Positions 51,215 to 59,302 are shown, counted from the stretch's first letter. The stretch: DNA of 64,000 bases from an uncultured Clostridia bacterium (GCA_947625375.1 CANQOC010000013.1:1-64000); one strand, 5' to 3'. Notes: a model not told the origin generated them from the sequence alone. Program-made: numbers and translations.

Positions 51215-51589
51215 ATGAAGAGGCTGATAATAAGTCTTTCGATTATCGCGGTGATTCTCGCGGCGGGGTTCTTTGCGATAAAAACCGTCTCGGGGCAGAA
51301 CGACCGGCTCTACGGAATGGTGGAGTCGGTCTTAAGGGAATATTCTTTGGGAGGCGACGCCGCCGGGGAAATCGGGCATCTCAAAAAATTTTTTGAGGAA
51401 GAATATGTCAGAAAGCTTTCGGCGCTCGTCGACGACGACAAGCTTGCGGGAATTTCGGAGAGCATCGACCGGCTTTTGCCGATGCTTGAGGCGGACTGTG
51501 ACGAATTCCGGGCGGAATGTGAGTCGATAAAAAGCGGCGCAAGGCTTATCTATCTGAACGAGCTTCCGGCGCCGTTCAGAATTTTTTAA
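51215..51589 (+). CDS. DUF4363 protein
   Basis: This 124-residue protein has one N-terminal membrane helix (about 3-22) and a helical outer domain (about 25-115) of the DUF4363 type, which commonly follows DUF421 genes. ATG 51215 lies 2 bases after the DUF421 stop and behind AAAGGGG. Its function is unknown; it probably works with the DUF421 protein. Confidence 0.78.
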   Translation: MKRLIISLSIIAVILAAGFFAIKTVSGQNDRLYGMVESVLREYSLGGDAAGEIGHLKKFFEEEYVRKLSALVDDDKLAGISESIDRLLPMLEADCDEFRAECESIKSGARLIYLNELPAPFRIF

Positions 51590-51606
51590 AAAGTTTGCAA
51601 AACCTA

Positions 51607-51635
51607 TTGCAAAAATTGCAAAAATATGCTATACT
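51607..51635 (+). promoter_or_regulatory. Promoter of nrdR
   Basis: TTGCAA (51607-51612), 17 bases, TATACT (51630-51635). I see no clear NrdR-box pair. Confidence 0.65.
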
Positions 51636-51680
51636 TTCAGTATATAAAGAGGGGGAACCCTTCTGAAAGGAAGTTTTTGC

Positions 51681-52124
51681 ATGAGATGTCCCTTTTGCGG
51701 CTATGAAGACACCAAGGTCATAGACTCGCGTCCGAGCGAAGGAAAAAAGCGCCGCAGACGTGAGTGCACCCAATGCGGCAAACGCTTCACGACATATGAA
51801 ATCGTCGAAAAGCCTATACTTATGGTAATAAAGAAAAGCGGGAGCTTCGAGCCTTTTGACCGTTCAAAGCTTATCGCGGGAATAATGTCGGCGACGAAAA
51901 AGCGGGTCATCAGTCCCGAAACCGTCAGCGGGATTGTCGACGGCATCGAGAACAAGCTTGCGAACGAAATGCGCACCGAAGTCACCACCGCCGAGCTCGG
52001 CGACGACGTCCTCGCGGCGCTGAAGGACATCGACCTTGTCGCGTATGTGCGCTTCGCGTCGGTATATAAGGACTTCAACGACCTCGACAGCTTCGTCAAA
52101 ATCATCCGCGAGCTCGGAGAATAA
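51681..52124 (+). CDS. nrdR: Transcriptional repressor NrdR
   Basis: The protein has 147 residues, the standard length. A four-Cys zinc ribbon (MRCPFCGYEDTKVIDSRPSE, then CTQCGKRFTTYE) is followed by the ATP-cone domain (about 48-140). NrdR senses dATP/ATP and represses ribonucleotide reductase genes, none of which are in this window. Confidence 0.96.
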   Translation: MRCPFCGYEDTKVIDSRPSEGKKRRRRECTQCGKRFTTYEIVEKPILMVIKKSGSFEPFDRSKLIAGIMSATKKRVISPETVSGIVDGIENKLANEMRTEVTTAELGDDVLAALKDIDLVAYVRFASVYKDFNDLDSFVKIIRELGE

Positions 52125-52163
52125 CACTGTAATCTTCATCCCTGTCATTTGCATATGAAAATA

Positions 52164-52190
52164 TCCGGTCCGAAAGGGCCGGAATTTTCT
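52164..52190 (+). terminator. Terminator of nrdR
   Basis: TCCGGTCC (52164-52171) pairs with GGGCCGGA (52176-52183) around GAAA, then ATTTTCTTT. Confidence 0.8.
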
Positions 52191-52199
52191 TTGGAGGGA

Positions 52200-52440
52200 G
52201 GAGACTCACGACCGATAAAAGGAATTCGCTTCGCTCATGCTATCTTTAGTCACCCCACCCCGCCCCTCCCCTCGAGGGGAGGGAGTTGGGAGGTAGCTTA
52301 AGAACAGTATATAAAATTTGTGAGGGCGGTGCACTGCCTTATAAAAGGTATTCGCTTCGCTCATACTATTTATAGTCTCCTACCCCCTGCCCCCTCCCCG
52401 ACGGGGAGGGGGTTCTGCATAGCTAAGGCTGAGAGTGCCG
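52200..52440. repeat. Two copies of the GGAATTCGCTTCGCTCATGC repeat module
   Basis: Two units start near 52218 and 52337. Each has AAGG(A/T)ATTCGCTTCGCTCAT, then CTAT(T/C)TTTAGTC and a CCCTCCC...GGGAGGG hairpin (CTCGAG or CGACGG centre). Seven more copies lie at 61.9-63.2 kb. No gene is present in 52191-52534. Confidence 0.75.
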
Positions 52441-52534
52441 CCTATCAGCGGGGGAAAATATGTACGGCAACTTAACATGCTCAACGCGGCTCCCCTGCTT
52501 ATAACATCTGACCTCTGACTTCTGCTCTCCAAAA

Positions 52535-52642
52535 GGGCGCAGTCCGGCGCGCTTTGCGCGCGAACGAAAAACGGGAAAACTCCGGCAGGAGTTTTCCCGA
52601 TATTTTCGTTCAGACCGCCGACGGCGGTCTCGGACTGCGCCC
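52535..52642. repeat. Cloverleaf-folding palindromic element, copy 1
   Basis: The 108-base element is almost fully paired. The outer stem is GGGCGCAGTCCG (52535-52546)/CGGACTGCGCCC (52631-52642). Arm 1 is GCGCGC-TTT-GCGCGC (52547-52561), arm 2 spans 52562-52611 with GGAAAACTCC/GGAGTTTTCC, and arm 3 is GACCGCC-GAC-GGCGGTC (52613-52629). It is not a tRNA because there are no conserved tRNA bases. It lies just after the secF stop. A variant is at 63030-63137. Confidence 0.75.
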
Positions 52643-52659
52643 GAAGGCGGCCTATCACA

Positions 52660-53610
52660 TTACTTCGCGGCGGCCTTGGCCTCTTTGCGGCGGTCGATGG
52701 CGCCCTGCCATACCGTCCAGAGGGTCGGCGCGATGCAGTTTGAGCTGTATACACCGGCGAGCAGGCCGATGACCAGCGGGAACGCGAACGAGAGAATCGA
52801 CTCGACGCCCGCGATGAGCGAGACGATGCAAATCGTCGCCATCGCGATGACCGTCGTCGCCGTGGTGTGAACCGAACGGCCGAACGACTGCGTGACGCTC
52901 ATGTTCACAAGCTCGCCGAGGGTCTTCTCGGTGCCGTAAAGACGGCGGTTTTCTCTTATTCTGTCATAAATGATAATCGTCGCGTTGATTGAATAACCCA
53001 AGATTGTCAGCAGCACCGCCATGAAGTTCGAGTCGATGTCGAACCGGCAAATCAGGCAGCAGGCATAGACAAAGCACATGTCGTGGACAAGCGCGACGAC
53101 CGCACAGCAGCCGGCAACCCAGCCGCCGATTTTCCTGAACCTGAACCCGATGTAGACAATCATGACCACCGCCGAGAAGATTACGGCGACGATGCACTTT
53201 CCGAAGAAGCCGGAGCCGGTCGACGGGTCGACGTCCTGCGAGCTGTAGATTTCGAGGTTGGAGTCCGCAAACTGCTCCTCCAAAGCCGCCGAAAGCTCGG
53301 ACTGCAGATCAGCGGTCAGCCCCTCGGAGCCCGGGAACGAAAGCGCAACCGTCTTTTCACCGTCGGCAAGGCTTTCGCCGAGCGTTGCGTTGCAAGGCTG
53401 TCCGACAAAGTCGGAGGCCGCGGCGGCAACCGCATTTTCGTCGATGCTGTTGTCATATGAATAGGTGATAATCGTACCGCCCTTGAACTCGATGGCGACG
53501 TTCATGCCGAAAATCACGGTGATTATAACCGCGATAACGATTACCGCAATCGAAACGGTATAGAAGATTTTCTTCTTCCCAACTACGTCCAATGTTTTAT
53601 TCTTCAGCAT
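52660..53610 (-). CDS. secF: Protein translocase subunit SecF
   Basis: ATG 53610 is 8 bases after ACGGAGG and lies inside the end of secD; a GTG 9 bases earlier overlaps the site. The protein has 316 residues and six helices, with the SecF pattern: FKGGTIITYSY after TM1, VIFSAVVMIVYIGFRFR, ILGYSINATIIIYDRIREN and a loop of Thr in SVHTTATTV. SecDF uses the proton gradient to help pull proteins out after SecA translocation. Confidence 0.95.
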   Translation of the reverse strand: MLKNKTLDVVGKKKIFYTVSIAVIVIAVIITVIFGMNVAIEFKGGTIITYSYDNSIDENAVAAAASDFVGQPCNATLGESLADGEKTVALSFPGSEGLTADLQSELSAALEEQFADSNLEIYSSQDVDPSTGSGFFGKCIVAVIFSAVVMIVYIGFRFRKIGGWVAGCCAVVALVHDMCFVYACCLICRFDIDSNFMAVLLTILGYSINATIIIYDRIRENRRLYGTEKTLGELVNMSVTQSFGRSVHTTATTVIAMATICIVSLIAGVESILSFAFPLVIGLLAGVYSSNCIAPTLWTVWQGAIDRRKEAKAAAK

Positions 53611-55012
53611 TTGAAACACCTCCGTAGAGCTTGGGATTCCTCAGCGACTTGAACTTTGCGAGCGACGCAAGCATAAGCCTTGTCGCGCCGACGCCGAAGA
53701 CGAAGTTGAGGATAACACCGACGAGGAGCGTATATCCGAATGAATAAATCGTACCCTCAATGGTGGTCGGGAAGATGAAGTAGAGCCACTTCATCAGCCA
53801 AGCGAACGCGCTGTCCGGAGGTCCGAACGCGCCCATAAGGATAACGGCGACGAAGACAATGGTGATGTTTCCGTCGAAGATAGCCGCCCACGCCCTCGAA
53901 TAACCCTGTTCCAGAGCGCTCATAAGGCCCTTTCCGCGGTTGAGCTCTTCCTTTACGCGCTCAAAGGTTACGACGTTGGCGTCAACGCCCATACCTACCG
54001 CAAGGATAATACCGGCGATACCGGGGAGAGTCAAGGTGAAGCTCGGAATATTTCCGAAGAAGCCGGTGATGCAGGCGATTGTACCCACAACCTGTCCGAA
54101 GAGGGCAATCGAGGCGACAACGCCCGGCAGCCTGTACACGCAAATCATATAGATGCAGATGATTACGAACGCGATGACACCGGCGATGAGCATTGCGTTT
54201 CTTGCGCCTGCGCCGAGGGTCGGCGAAATGGTCGAGAAGTTCGAGGTGACCATCTTATAGGGAAGGGCGCCGGCGGAAATCTTATCCGCGAGTGCCTTTG
54301 CGGACTCATAGTCGAAGGACGGCGAGGTTATCTGTGCGTGTCCGTCGGCGATGGCGGACTCGACCGAGGGATAGCTGATACAGGTGTCGTCCATCCAGAT
54401 TGAAATCGTTCCGTGTGACTCCGCGAGGCGCGAGGTCGCGTCATAGAACATCTTTGCGCCCTCCTCGTCGAATTCAAGGGAGACGACATAGTTCACCTTT
54501 CCGTCCTCTTCATACCAATAGGGGGCGGCGGAGACAACGTGTTCTCCCGAAACGATTACGTTTTCGGCGGTAATGCCGCTCGGAAGACCGGCGCTGTCGA
54601 CCTCATGACCTTCGCGGAAGGTAAGCTCGGCGGTTTCGCCGAGCTCGCGGACAGCCGCCTCGGGGTCGAAGTTTTCCTCTCCCGCCTGCCACGGGAATCT
54701 GACGATGATGTCAAAGTTTGAGTAGTCGACATAAAGCTCGTAGTCGGTGATGCCGAGGTTCACAAGTCTGACCTCTATCGCCGCCTTTGCCGCGTCCATC
54801 TGCTCCTCGGTGGCGGTAACGCCCTCCGGCGGTGCAAAGGTGACGTCAACGCCGCCGCTGATGTCGATACCCCAGCGAATCTCGTCGACGCCCTTGATGT
54901 GGCTCGTCTTTATATCACCGTAATAGGTGCTTACGCCGAAGAATGTGAGATAAGCAAAAACGGCGATAAGCGCAACTACGATAAAGAATACGGGTTTTTT
55001 GATGCGTCGCAC
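53597..55012 (-). CDS. secD: Protein translocase subunit SecD
   Basis: This 471-residue protein has a GTG start at 55012, 9 bases after AAAGGAGG. After TM1 comes the SecD motif RWGIDISGGVDVTF, a large outer P1-like domain (about 60-280), then five helices with PGIAGIILAVGMGVDANVVTFERVKEEL (split here as PGIAGIILAVGMGVDANVV then the Glu-Arg helix), carrying the conserved Asp. It overlaps secF by 14 bases. Confidence 0.95.
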   Translation of the reverse strand: MRRIKKPVFFIVVALIAVFAYLTFFGVSTYYGDIKTSHIKGVDEIRWGIDISGGVDVTFAPPEGVTATEEQMDAAKAAIEVRLVNLGITDYELYVDYSNFDIIVRFPWQAGEENFDPEAAVRELGETAELTFREGHEVDSAGLPSGITAENVIVSGEHVVSAAPYWYEEDGKVNYVVSLEFDEEGAKMFYDATSRLAESHGTISIWMDDTCISYPSVESAIADGHAQITSPSFDYESAKALADKISAGALPYKMVTSNFSTISPTLGAGARNAMLIAGVIAFVIICIYMICVYRLPGVVASIALFGQVVGTIACITGFFGNIPSFTLTLPGIAGIILAVGMGVDANVVTFERVKEELNRGKGLMSALEQGYSRAWAAIFDGNITIVFVAVILMGAFGPPDSAFAWLMKWLYFIFPTTIEGTIYSFGYTLLVGVILNFVFGVGATRLMLASLAKFKSLRNPKLYGGVSNAEE

Positions 55013-55235
55013 TTTATAAATCCTCCTTTAAAGATTTGCATATCAATTTATGGTACAAAATTGACATTCACCCATATATTATAGTTGTACAAGCTCAAAA
55101 AGTCAATAGCTAAAAGGAAAAAAGACGGGCATAAAACGAGAATTCGGGGGAAAAGGTGCCGCAAGGGGCATGAAAAGAAAAAGCAGAGAACCCGCAAGAT
55201 GTGCCTTTCACTTGCCTCACTCATCGTTCGGCAAG

Positions 55236-55412
55236 CAGGGGACCCCCGGCGAGGGTCCCCTACGTCAAAACAGTCCACCGGACAGTTTTGACTACCCTCC
55301 TGATTTTCGCTTCGCAAAGTATTCCGCGACTGCGGTCGCGGCGAGGGGCGCTGCCCCTTGACCCCGCAAGCCTTTTGAAAAAGGCTTGACCGAAAACTTT
55401 TATTCTTTCCGA
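55236..55412. repeat. Palindrome-rich repeat element, copy 2
   Basis: The same order of palindromes as at 39625-39826: GGGGACCC...GGGTCCCC, CAGTCCACCGGACTG-like, GCGACTGCGGTCGC, GGGGCGCTGCCCC and CCTTTTGAAAAAGG, then GAAAACTTTTAT. It lies next to the 3' end of the following minus-strand gene, as does copy 1. The gap 55085-55456 holds no convincing gene. Confidence 0.75.
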
Positions 55413-55456
55413 CCATCAACAAAAATGCCCGCCGAAGCGGGCACTTCATCAAAATA

Positions 55457-56116
55457 TTACTTCCAGCCGTTCACGAGGCGGTCATAGACCACCGAAATCC
55501 AGCGGTATTCGCGGGTGTACCAAAGCGTCTCTGACATCGAGTCGAGATACTGCTTGACCGTCGCGGCGTCGATGTTCTCGGCGGTGTACTCGGTCGCGTT
55601 GTGCGAGGCGAGCCATTCAACGTCAAATTCCTTGTCGCCGACGGTGATGACCGGCGCACTCGAAAGGTCGGCCCCGGGGTCGAGCATCGTTATCATGACG
55701 AAGTCCGAAATCTTCTGCTTCATCTTCGCGTAAGCGTCGCTTGAAAACTCAATGTCGAGGATAGCGTCCGACTTCTCCTCAATCTGGTCAAAGGTTATCC
55801 CCGCAAGCCTCCAGTCATAGATGCTGTGCTCATACAGCCACTGGAGATTATAGCTCTTATCGCCGACGGTGACGGTGAAGTCATCCGAAGTGAACTCGGC
55901 GGGAATCTCGCCGCTGTCGGTCGGCGCGGGCATGTCGTCGTAGTTGCCGAATTCCTCGATCTCAATCGGCGGCTCGACCGGCTCTTCCTCCGGCTCGGTC
56001 TCGGCGGGCGCCTCGGTCTGCGGCGCGGTCGCGGCGGGTTCTTCGCTTCCGTCGCCGCATGCGCAAAGCATCGTCATCGCCATTAAAAGCGCAAGAATAA
56101 TCGCGATTTTTTTCAT
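55457..56116 (-). CDS. Lipoprotein of unknown function
   Basis: ATG 56116 is 9 bases after GAGG; an ATG 15 bases earlier is within that site. The protein has 219 residues with lipobox LCAC, a Glu/Pro/Thr-rich spacer (about 25-65), then two repeats of a roughly 60-residue unit. The repeats contain DFTVTVGDKSYNLQWLYEH (about 80-98) and VITVGDKEFDVEWLASH (about 155-171). The duplicated unit is clear, but I do not recognise the family. Confidence 0.7.
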   Translation of the reverse strand: MKKIAIILALLMAMTMLCACGDGSEEPAATAPQTEAPAETEPEEEPVEPPIEIEEFGNYDDMPAPTDSGEIPAEFTSDDFTVTVGDKSYNLQWLYEHSIYDWRLAGITFDQIEEKSDAILDIEFSSDAYAKMKQKISDFVMITMLDPGADLSSAPVITVGDKEFDVEWLASHNATEYTAENIDAATVKQYLDSMSETLWYTREYRWISVVYDRLVNGWK

Positions 56117-56137
56117 AATAATCAACCTCATTTCTCA

Positions 56138-56401
56138 TTATACCGGCATGAAGGGGTGCTCCTCTTCCTCGGTCGTTTCGGAAGTCGCGAACGGGTCGGG
56201 CATCTCGGCAATCTGTGCCGATTCCTCGTCAGACTCGGTCTTCGGGGGCACCGTCTCGGGAAGGGTCGTCTCGTCCTCGATTACCTCGGTATCCGCGGCA
56301 GTCACGCCCGATGTCGACTCTGCCGCGCCGCCGGGATACGGTCCCGAACAACCGCACAGCATCAGCACCGCGGACAGCGCCGCCAAAATTTTCCCGGACA
56401 T
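56138..56401 (-). CDS. Small acidic lipoprotein
   Basis: This 87-residue protein has a signal and lipobox LCGC (about 15-18), and the rest is a disordered Thr/Glu/Pro-rich stretch. It has a GGAGGG ribosome-binding site and lies 21 bases upstream of the larger lipoprotein gene, so the two are co-transcribed. Its function is unknown. Confidence 0.6.
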   Translation of the reverse strand: MSGKILAALSAVLMLCGCSGPYPGGAAESTSGVTAADTEVIEDETTLPETVPPKTESDEESAQIAEMPDPFATSETTEEEEHPFMPV

Positions 56402-56490
56402 CGCCGTCCCTCCGTTCCGCGTTAATCTGCCGGTATTCCCGGCACCGCTTTATTCTATCACACCGTTAAGAAAAAGTCAACGCATATCTT

Positions 56491-57858
56491 TTATATGTGC
56501 AGCAGCGACTGCGCAATAAGGAAGTACGCGAGAAGCGAGACGGCGTCGACGATGGTGGTGATGAACGGACTCGCCATGACCGCGGGGTCGAAGCCGACGG
56601 CTTTCGCGAGAATCGGGAGCGAACAGCCGATTATCTTCGCGATAAATACCGCGACCATAAGCGTCAGACAGACGACGAGCGCGACCGCCGCGGTTATCCC
56701 GGTGTTGCCTAAAATAAGCCGGTCGACGAGCATCATCTTCCCGAAATTGACCGCTGCGAGACAGACGCCGCAGATTACCGCGACCCGCATCTCTTTCCAG
56801 ATTACCGACCAAACGTCCCGAAGACTTATGTCCCCGAGGGAGAGTCCGCGGATTATCGTGACGCTCGCCTGTCCGCCGGCGTTGCCTCCGGTGTCCATCA
56901 GCATCGGGATAAACGCCGTCAGAACGACGCTTGCCGCAAGCTTGTCCTCGAAGCCGGTGATTATCATTCCGGTGAACGTCGCCGAGACCATCAGGAGAAG
57001 CAGCCAAGGGATTCTCTTCAAAAACGTCTCGATTACGCCGGTTTTGAGATAGGGCTTATCGGTCGGGACGATAGCCGCCATCTTTTCGATGTCCTCGGTG
57101 TTCTCGTCCTGAATGACGTCGATGGCGTCGTCGACCGTCACTATTCCGACGATTCGGTTTTCGCCGTCGACGACCGGTATCGCAAGGAGGTCGTATTTCG
57201 CGAGGGTTGAGGCGACGACCTCTTTATCGTCCTTGGTGTGCACCGAAATCACGTTTGTGTCCATAATGTCGCCGATTACGGTCTCGTACGATGAGGTGAG
57301 AAGGTCGAGCATCGACACAACGCCGACGAGCTTTCTCTCCTCGGTCACATAGCAGGTGTATATCGTCTCTTTTACAACGCCTACCGCGCGTATCTTCGCG
57401 AACGACTCCTCGACGGTCATCGTCGTCTTTAAATAGACGTATTCCGGGGTCATAAGGCTTCCGGCGCTGTCGGCGGGATAGGCCAGAAGCTCGTTAATCT
57501 GTGCCCTTGTGACCGGGTCGGTGTTCTTAAGGATTCGGTTGACGATGCTCGCGGGCATCTCTTCGATGAGGTCGACGGTGTCATCTAAGAAAAGCTCGTC
57601 GATAACCTCGCGGAGCTCGCGGTCGGTGAACGCAAGGATAAGCTGTTCCTGCTGCTCCGAGTCGATATAGGCGAAGGCCTCGGTCGCAAGCTCCTTCGGG
57701 AGCAGTCTGAACAGTGCGATGACGTCGCGGCCGTCGGCTCTTTCGATTATGTTTGCGACGTCCGCGGGGTTGAGCTGTGCGAGAATAGATTTAAGCTCCG
57801 CCATCTTCCTCTGGCGGTAAAGGGTCATTACGACATCGAATAACGAAGTTTGTTCCAT
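56491..57858 (-). CDS. mgtE: Magnesium transporter MgtE
   Basis: The protein has 455 residues, the family length. An N-terminal superhelical domain (about 20-130, AQLNPADVANII, LFLDDTVDLIEEMP) precedes a CBS pair (about 135-255), a plug helix, and five helices with the pore signature PMLMDTGGNAGGQ (about 315-328) and the late FDPAVMASPFITTIVDA. It imports Mg2+ and is gated by Mg2+ binding to its cytoplasmic domains. It stands behind a long structured leader with its own promoter. Confidence 0.96.
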   Translation of the reverse strand: MEQTSLFDVVMTLYRQRKMAELKSILAQLNPADVANIIERADGRDVIALFRLLPKELATEAFAYIDSEQQEQLILAFTDRELREVIDELFLDDTVDLIEEMPASIVNRILKNTDPVTRAQINELLAYPADSAGSLMTPEYVYLKTTMTVEESFAKIRAVGVVKETIYTCYVTEERKLVGVVSMLDLLTSSYETVIGDIMDTNVISVHTKDDKEVVASTLAKYDLLAIPVVDGENRIVGIVTVDDAIDVIQDENTEDIEKMAAIVPTDKPYLKTGVIETFLKRIPWLLLLMVSATFTGMIITGFEDKLAASVVLTAFIPMLMDTGGNAGGQASVTIIRGLSLGDISLRDVWSVIWKEMRVAVICGVCLAAVNFGKMMLVDRLILGNTGITAAVALVVCLTLMVAVFIAKIIGCSLPILAKAVGFDPAVMASPFITTIVDAVSLLAYFLIAQSLLHI

Positions 57859-58026
57859 AAAAAAATCCTCCCTGTACTTTTAGTAAAGCACCACGGAGGC
57901 ACGCGCAAAGAGCGGCGTTAAGCTAAACGGCTCCGCCGGTCAATGATTTCGCGCACCATCGCGGTATAGCGGCTGTACTGCTGCCGGCGTCCATTTTCTC
58001 ACCGTCCTTTTCGGTTTTTTGTAAGA
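57859..58026 (-). promoter_or_regulatory. Structured mgtE leader with terminator-like hairpin
   Basis: The leader is about 165 bases. Just before the start codon, CCTCC (57895-57891) pairs with GGAGG (57867-57863), enclosing GTGCTTT-ACTA-AAAGTAC. A run of seven T leads into the ATG. The hairpin therefore both hides the ribosome-binding site and looks like a terminator. GC-rich complementary segments lie upstream, together with a possible 23-codon reading frame starting at ATG 57994. It does not match the M-box consensus I know. Confidence 0.6.
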
Positions 58027-58029
58027 TAT

Positions 58030-58058
58030 ATTTTACTCAAAACTCCCGGGATTGTCAA
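58030..58058 (-). promoter_or_regulatory. Sigma-A promoter of mgtE
   Basis: On the minus strand TTGACA (58058-58053), 17 bases, TAAAAT (58035-58030). Confidence 0.8.
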
Positions 58059-58133
58059 GACATTTTGCACCGGGAGCATCAATTCCGCAAGCATTTTTCA
58101 AATTAAAACCGCCGCCATAGGCGGCACCTCTAA

Positions 58134-58169
58134 ATTCTATCTTCTATCCTCTAACCTCTAACCTCTGTC
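58134..58169. repeat. Heptamer array upstream of the desulfoferrodoxin promoter
   Basis: TCTATCT/TCTAACC-type heptamers run directly into the -35 box at 58170. Confidence 0.75.
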
Positions 58170-58198
58170 TTGACAACCGTCCGAAAAAATCGTATAAT
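58170..58198 (+). promoter_or_regulatory. Consensus promoter of the desulfoferrodoxin gene
   Basis: TTGACA (58170-58175), 17 bases, TATAAT (58193-58198). Confidence 0.85.
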
Positions 58199-58247
58199 CA
58201 AAGCAAGGAGCGCCGCTCCGACATCTTTTTAAAAAGGAGTGTCTGTC

Positions 58248-58631
58248 ATGAAAGAATATTTCAGCTACGCAAAGTGCCCGGTCTGCGGAAGGGTTTTCAC
58301 CGACGAGCTCGGCAATCTCGCAAACGTAACCTGCTGCGGTAAAAAGCCGGAACCCCTCGCCGCGAATTCGGTCGACGCCGCCGTCGAAAAGCACGTCCCG
58401 TCGGTCGAGGTCAACGACGGCGAGCTCTTGGTCAGGGTCGGCTCGGTCGAGCACCCGATGACGAAGGAGCACTACATAATGTGGGTGTCACAGGTATGCG
58501 GCAACCGCGAGACAAAGGTTATCCTCTCGCCCGAGCAGGAGCCGGTCGTCCGCTTCCCGTATATGCCCGAGTGCAGGATTTATGCGTACTGCAATCTCCA
58601 CGGACTTTGGGTCAAGGAATTCAAGGCTTAA
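58248..58631 (+). CDS. dfx: Desulfoferrodoxin/superoxide reductase family protein
   Basis: ATG 58248 is 8 bases after AAAAAGGAG. The protein has 127 residues. The N-terminal desulforedoxin-like Cys4 iron site is CPVCGRVF and TCCGK (about 10-35). The superoxide reductase domain has all ligands of the Fe(His)4Cys centre: EKHVPSVE, VEHPMTKEHYIMWV, and AYCNLHGLW. It reduces superoxide to peroxide in the cytosol without making oxygen, a defence typical of anaerobes. Confidence 0.93.
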   Translation: MKEYFSYAKCPVCGRVFTDELGNLANVTCCGKKPEPLAANSVDAAVEKHVPSVEVNDGELLVRVGSVEHPMTKEHYIMWVSQVCGNRETKVILSPEQEPVVRFPYMPECRIYAYCNLHGLWVKEFKA

Positions 58632-58638
58632 TTTTTTT

Positions 58639-58669
58639 GGGGAGTCCGAAAGGGCTCCCCGCTTTTTTC
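58639..58669 (+). terminator. Terminator after the desulfoferrodoxin gene
   Basis: GGGGAGTCC pairs with GGGCTCCCC around GAAA, then GCTTTTTTC. It lies only 12 bases before the next gene, which may be reached by read-through. Confidence 0.8.
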
Positions 58670-58681
58670 GGAGGCTGATTT

Positions 58682-59293
58682 ATGATAACTCATCTCTTTT
58701 TTGACATCGGCTCGACCCTCGTCGACGAGACCGAATGTGTCGAAGCGCGAATCCGCGAGGTATTAAAACAGGACGGCGCGCCCCCGCGGGAGGTCTTTGA
58801 GGAAAAAATCGCGGAATTCGCCGTGAACAGCCTTCAGCCGGTAAAGGACGCGGCGCTTTTCTTCGGACTCGTGGCGCCGCCCTGGGACTCGTCGCTCGAA
58901 AGGGTTTATCCCGACACCGCGGAGGTCCTCGAAAAGCTGTCGGAAAAATATTCCCTCGGAATAATCGCGAATCAGTCGCTCGGAGGCGAGAAGAGGCTTG
59001 AGGAGCGCGGTCTTCGGCGCTTTTTCGACACCGTCACCCTATCGGCCGAGACGGGTTATTCAAAGCCTGACCCGGCGATTTTCCGGATTGCGCTCAAATC
59101 CGCCGGCTGCCGCCCCGAAAACGCCGCGATGATTGGCGACAGGTTCGACAACGACATTCTCCCCGCCGCCCGCCTCGGAATGACGACCGTCCGCGTTATC
59201 CGAGGAATGTTCGCCAAATATTATGTCATAAAAAACGGCTCCCCGCCGGACTATACAATCGGGGAACTCTGCGAGCTGACTAATATATTTTAG
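58682..59293 (+). CDS. HAD superfamily hydrolase
   Basis: This 203-residue protein has motif I FFDIGSTLVDE with nucleophile Asp but Gly in place of the usual second Asp, motif II ANQS, motif III Lys in GYSKPDP, and motif IV GDRFDNDI. A cap of helices follows motif I. Loss of the second motif I Asp is seen in some HAD groups and may alter the acid/base step. The substrate is unknown. The gene after it starts 10 bases on. Confidence 0.85.
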   Translation: MITHLFFDIGSTLVDETECVEARIREVLKQDGAPPREVFEEKIAEFAVNSLQPVKDAALFFGLVAPPWDSSLERVYPDTAEVLEKLSEKYSLGIIANQSLGGEKRLEERGLRRFFDTVTLSAETGYSKPDPAIFRIALKSAGCRPENAAMIGDRFDNDILPAARLGMTTVRVIRGMFAKYYVIKNGSPPDYTIGELCELTNIF

Positions 59294-59302
59294 GGGGAGC
59301 TT

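Noticed and set aside
52535..52642. tRNA gene
   Set aside because: The fold is cloverleaf-like, but there is no T-loop GTTCRA, no D-loop GG, no anticodon loop of seven bases, and the arm lengths are wrong.
55048..55452. 134-codon minus-strand frame upstream of secD
   Set aside because: It runs through the palindrome-chain repeat element and the secD promoter region. The translation is basic and without domain features.
57859..58026. M-box magnesium riboswitch
   Set aside because: I could not find the conserved M-box core or helix order, so it is listed only as a structured leader.
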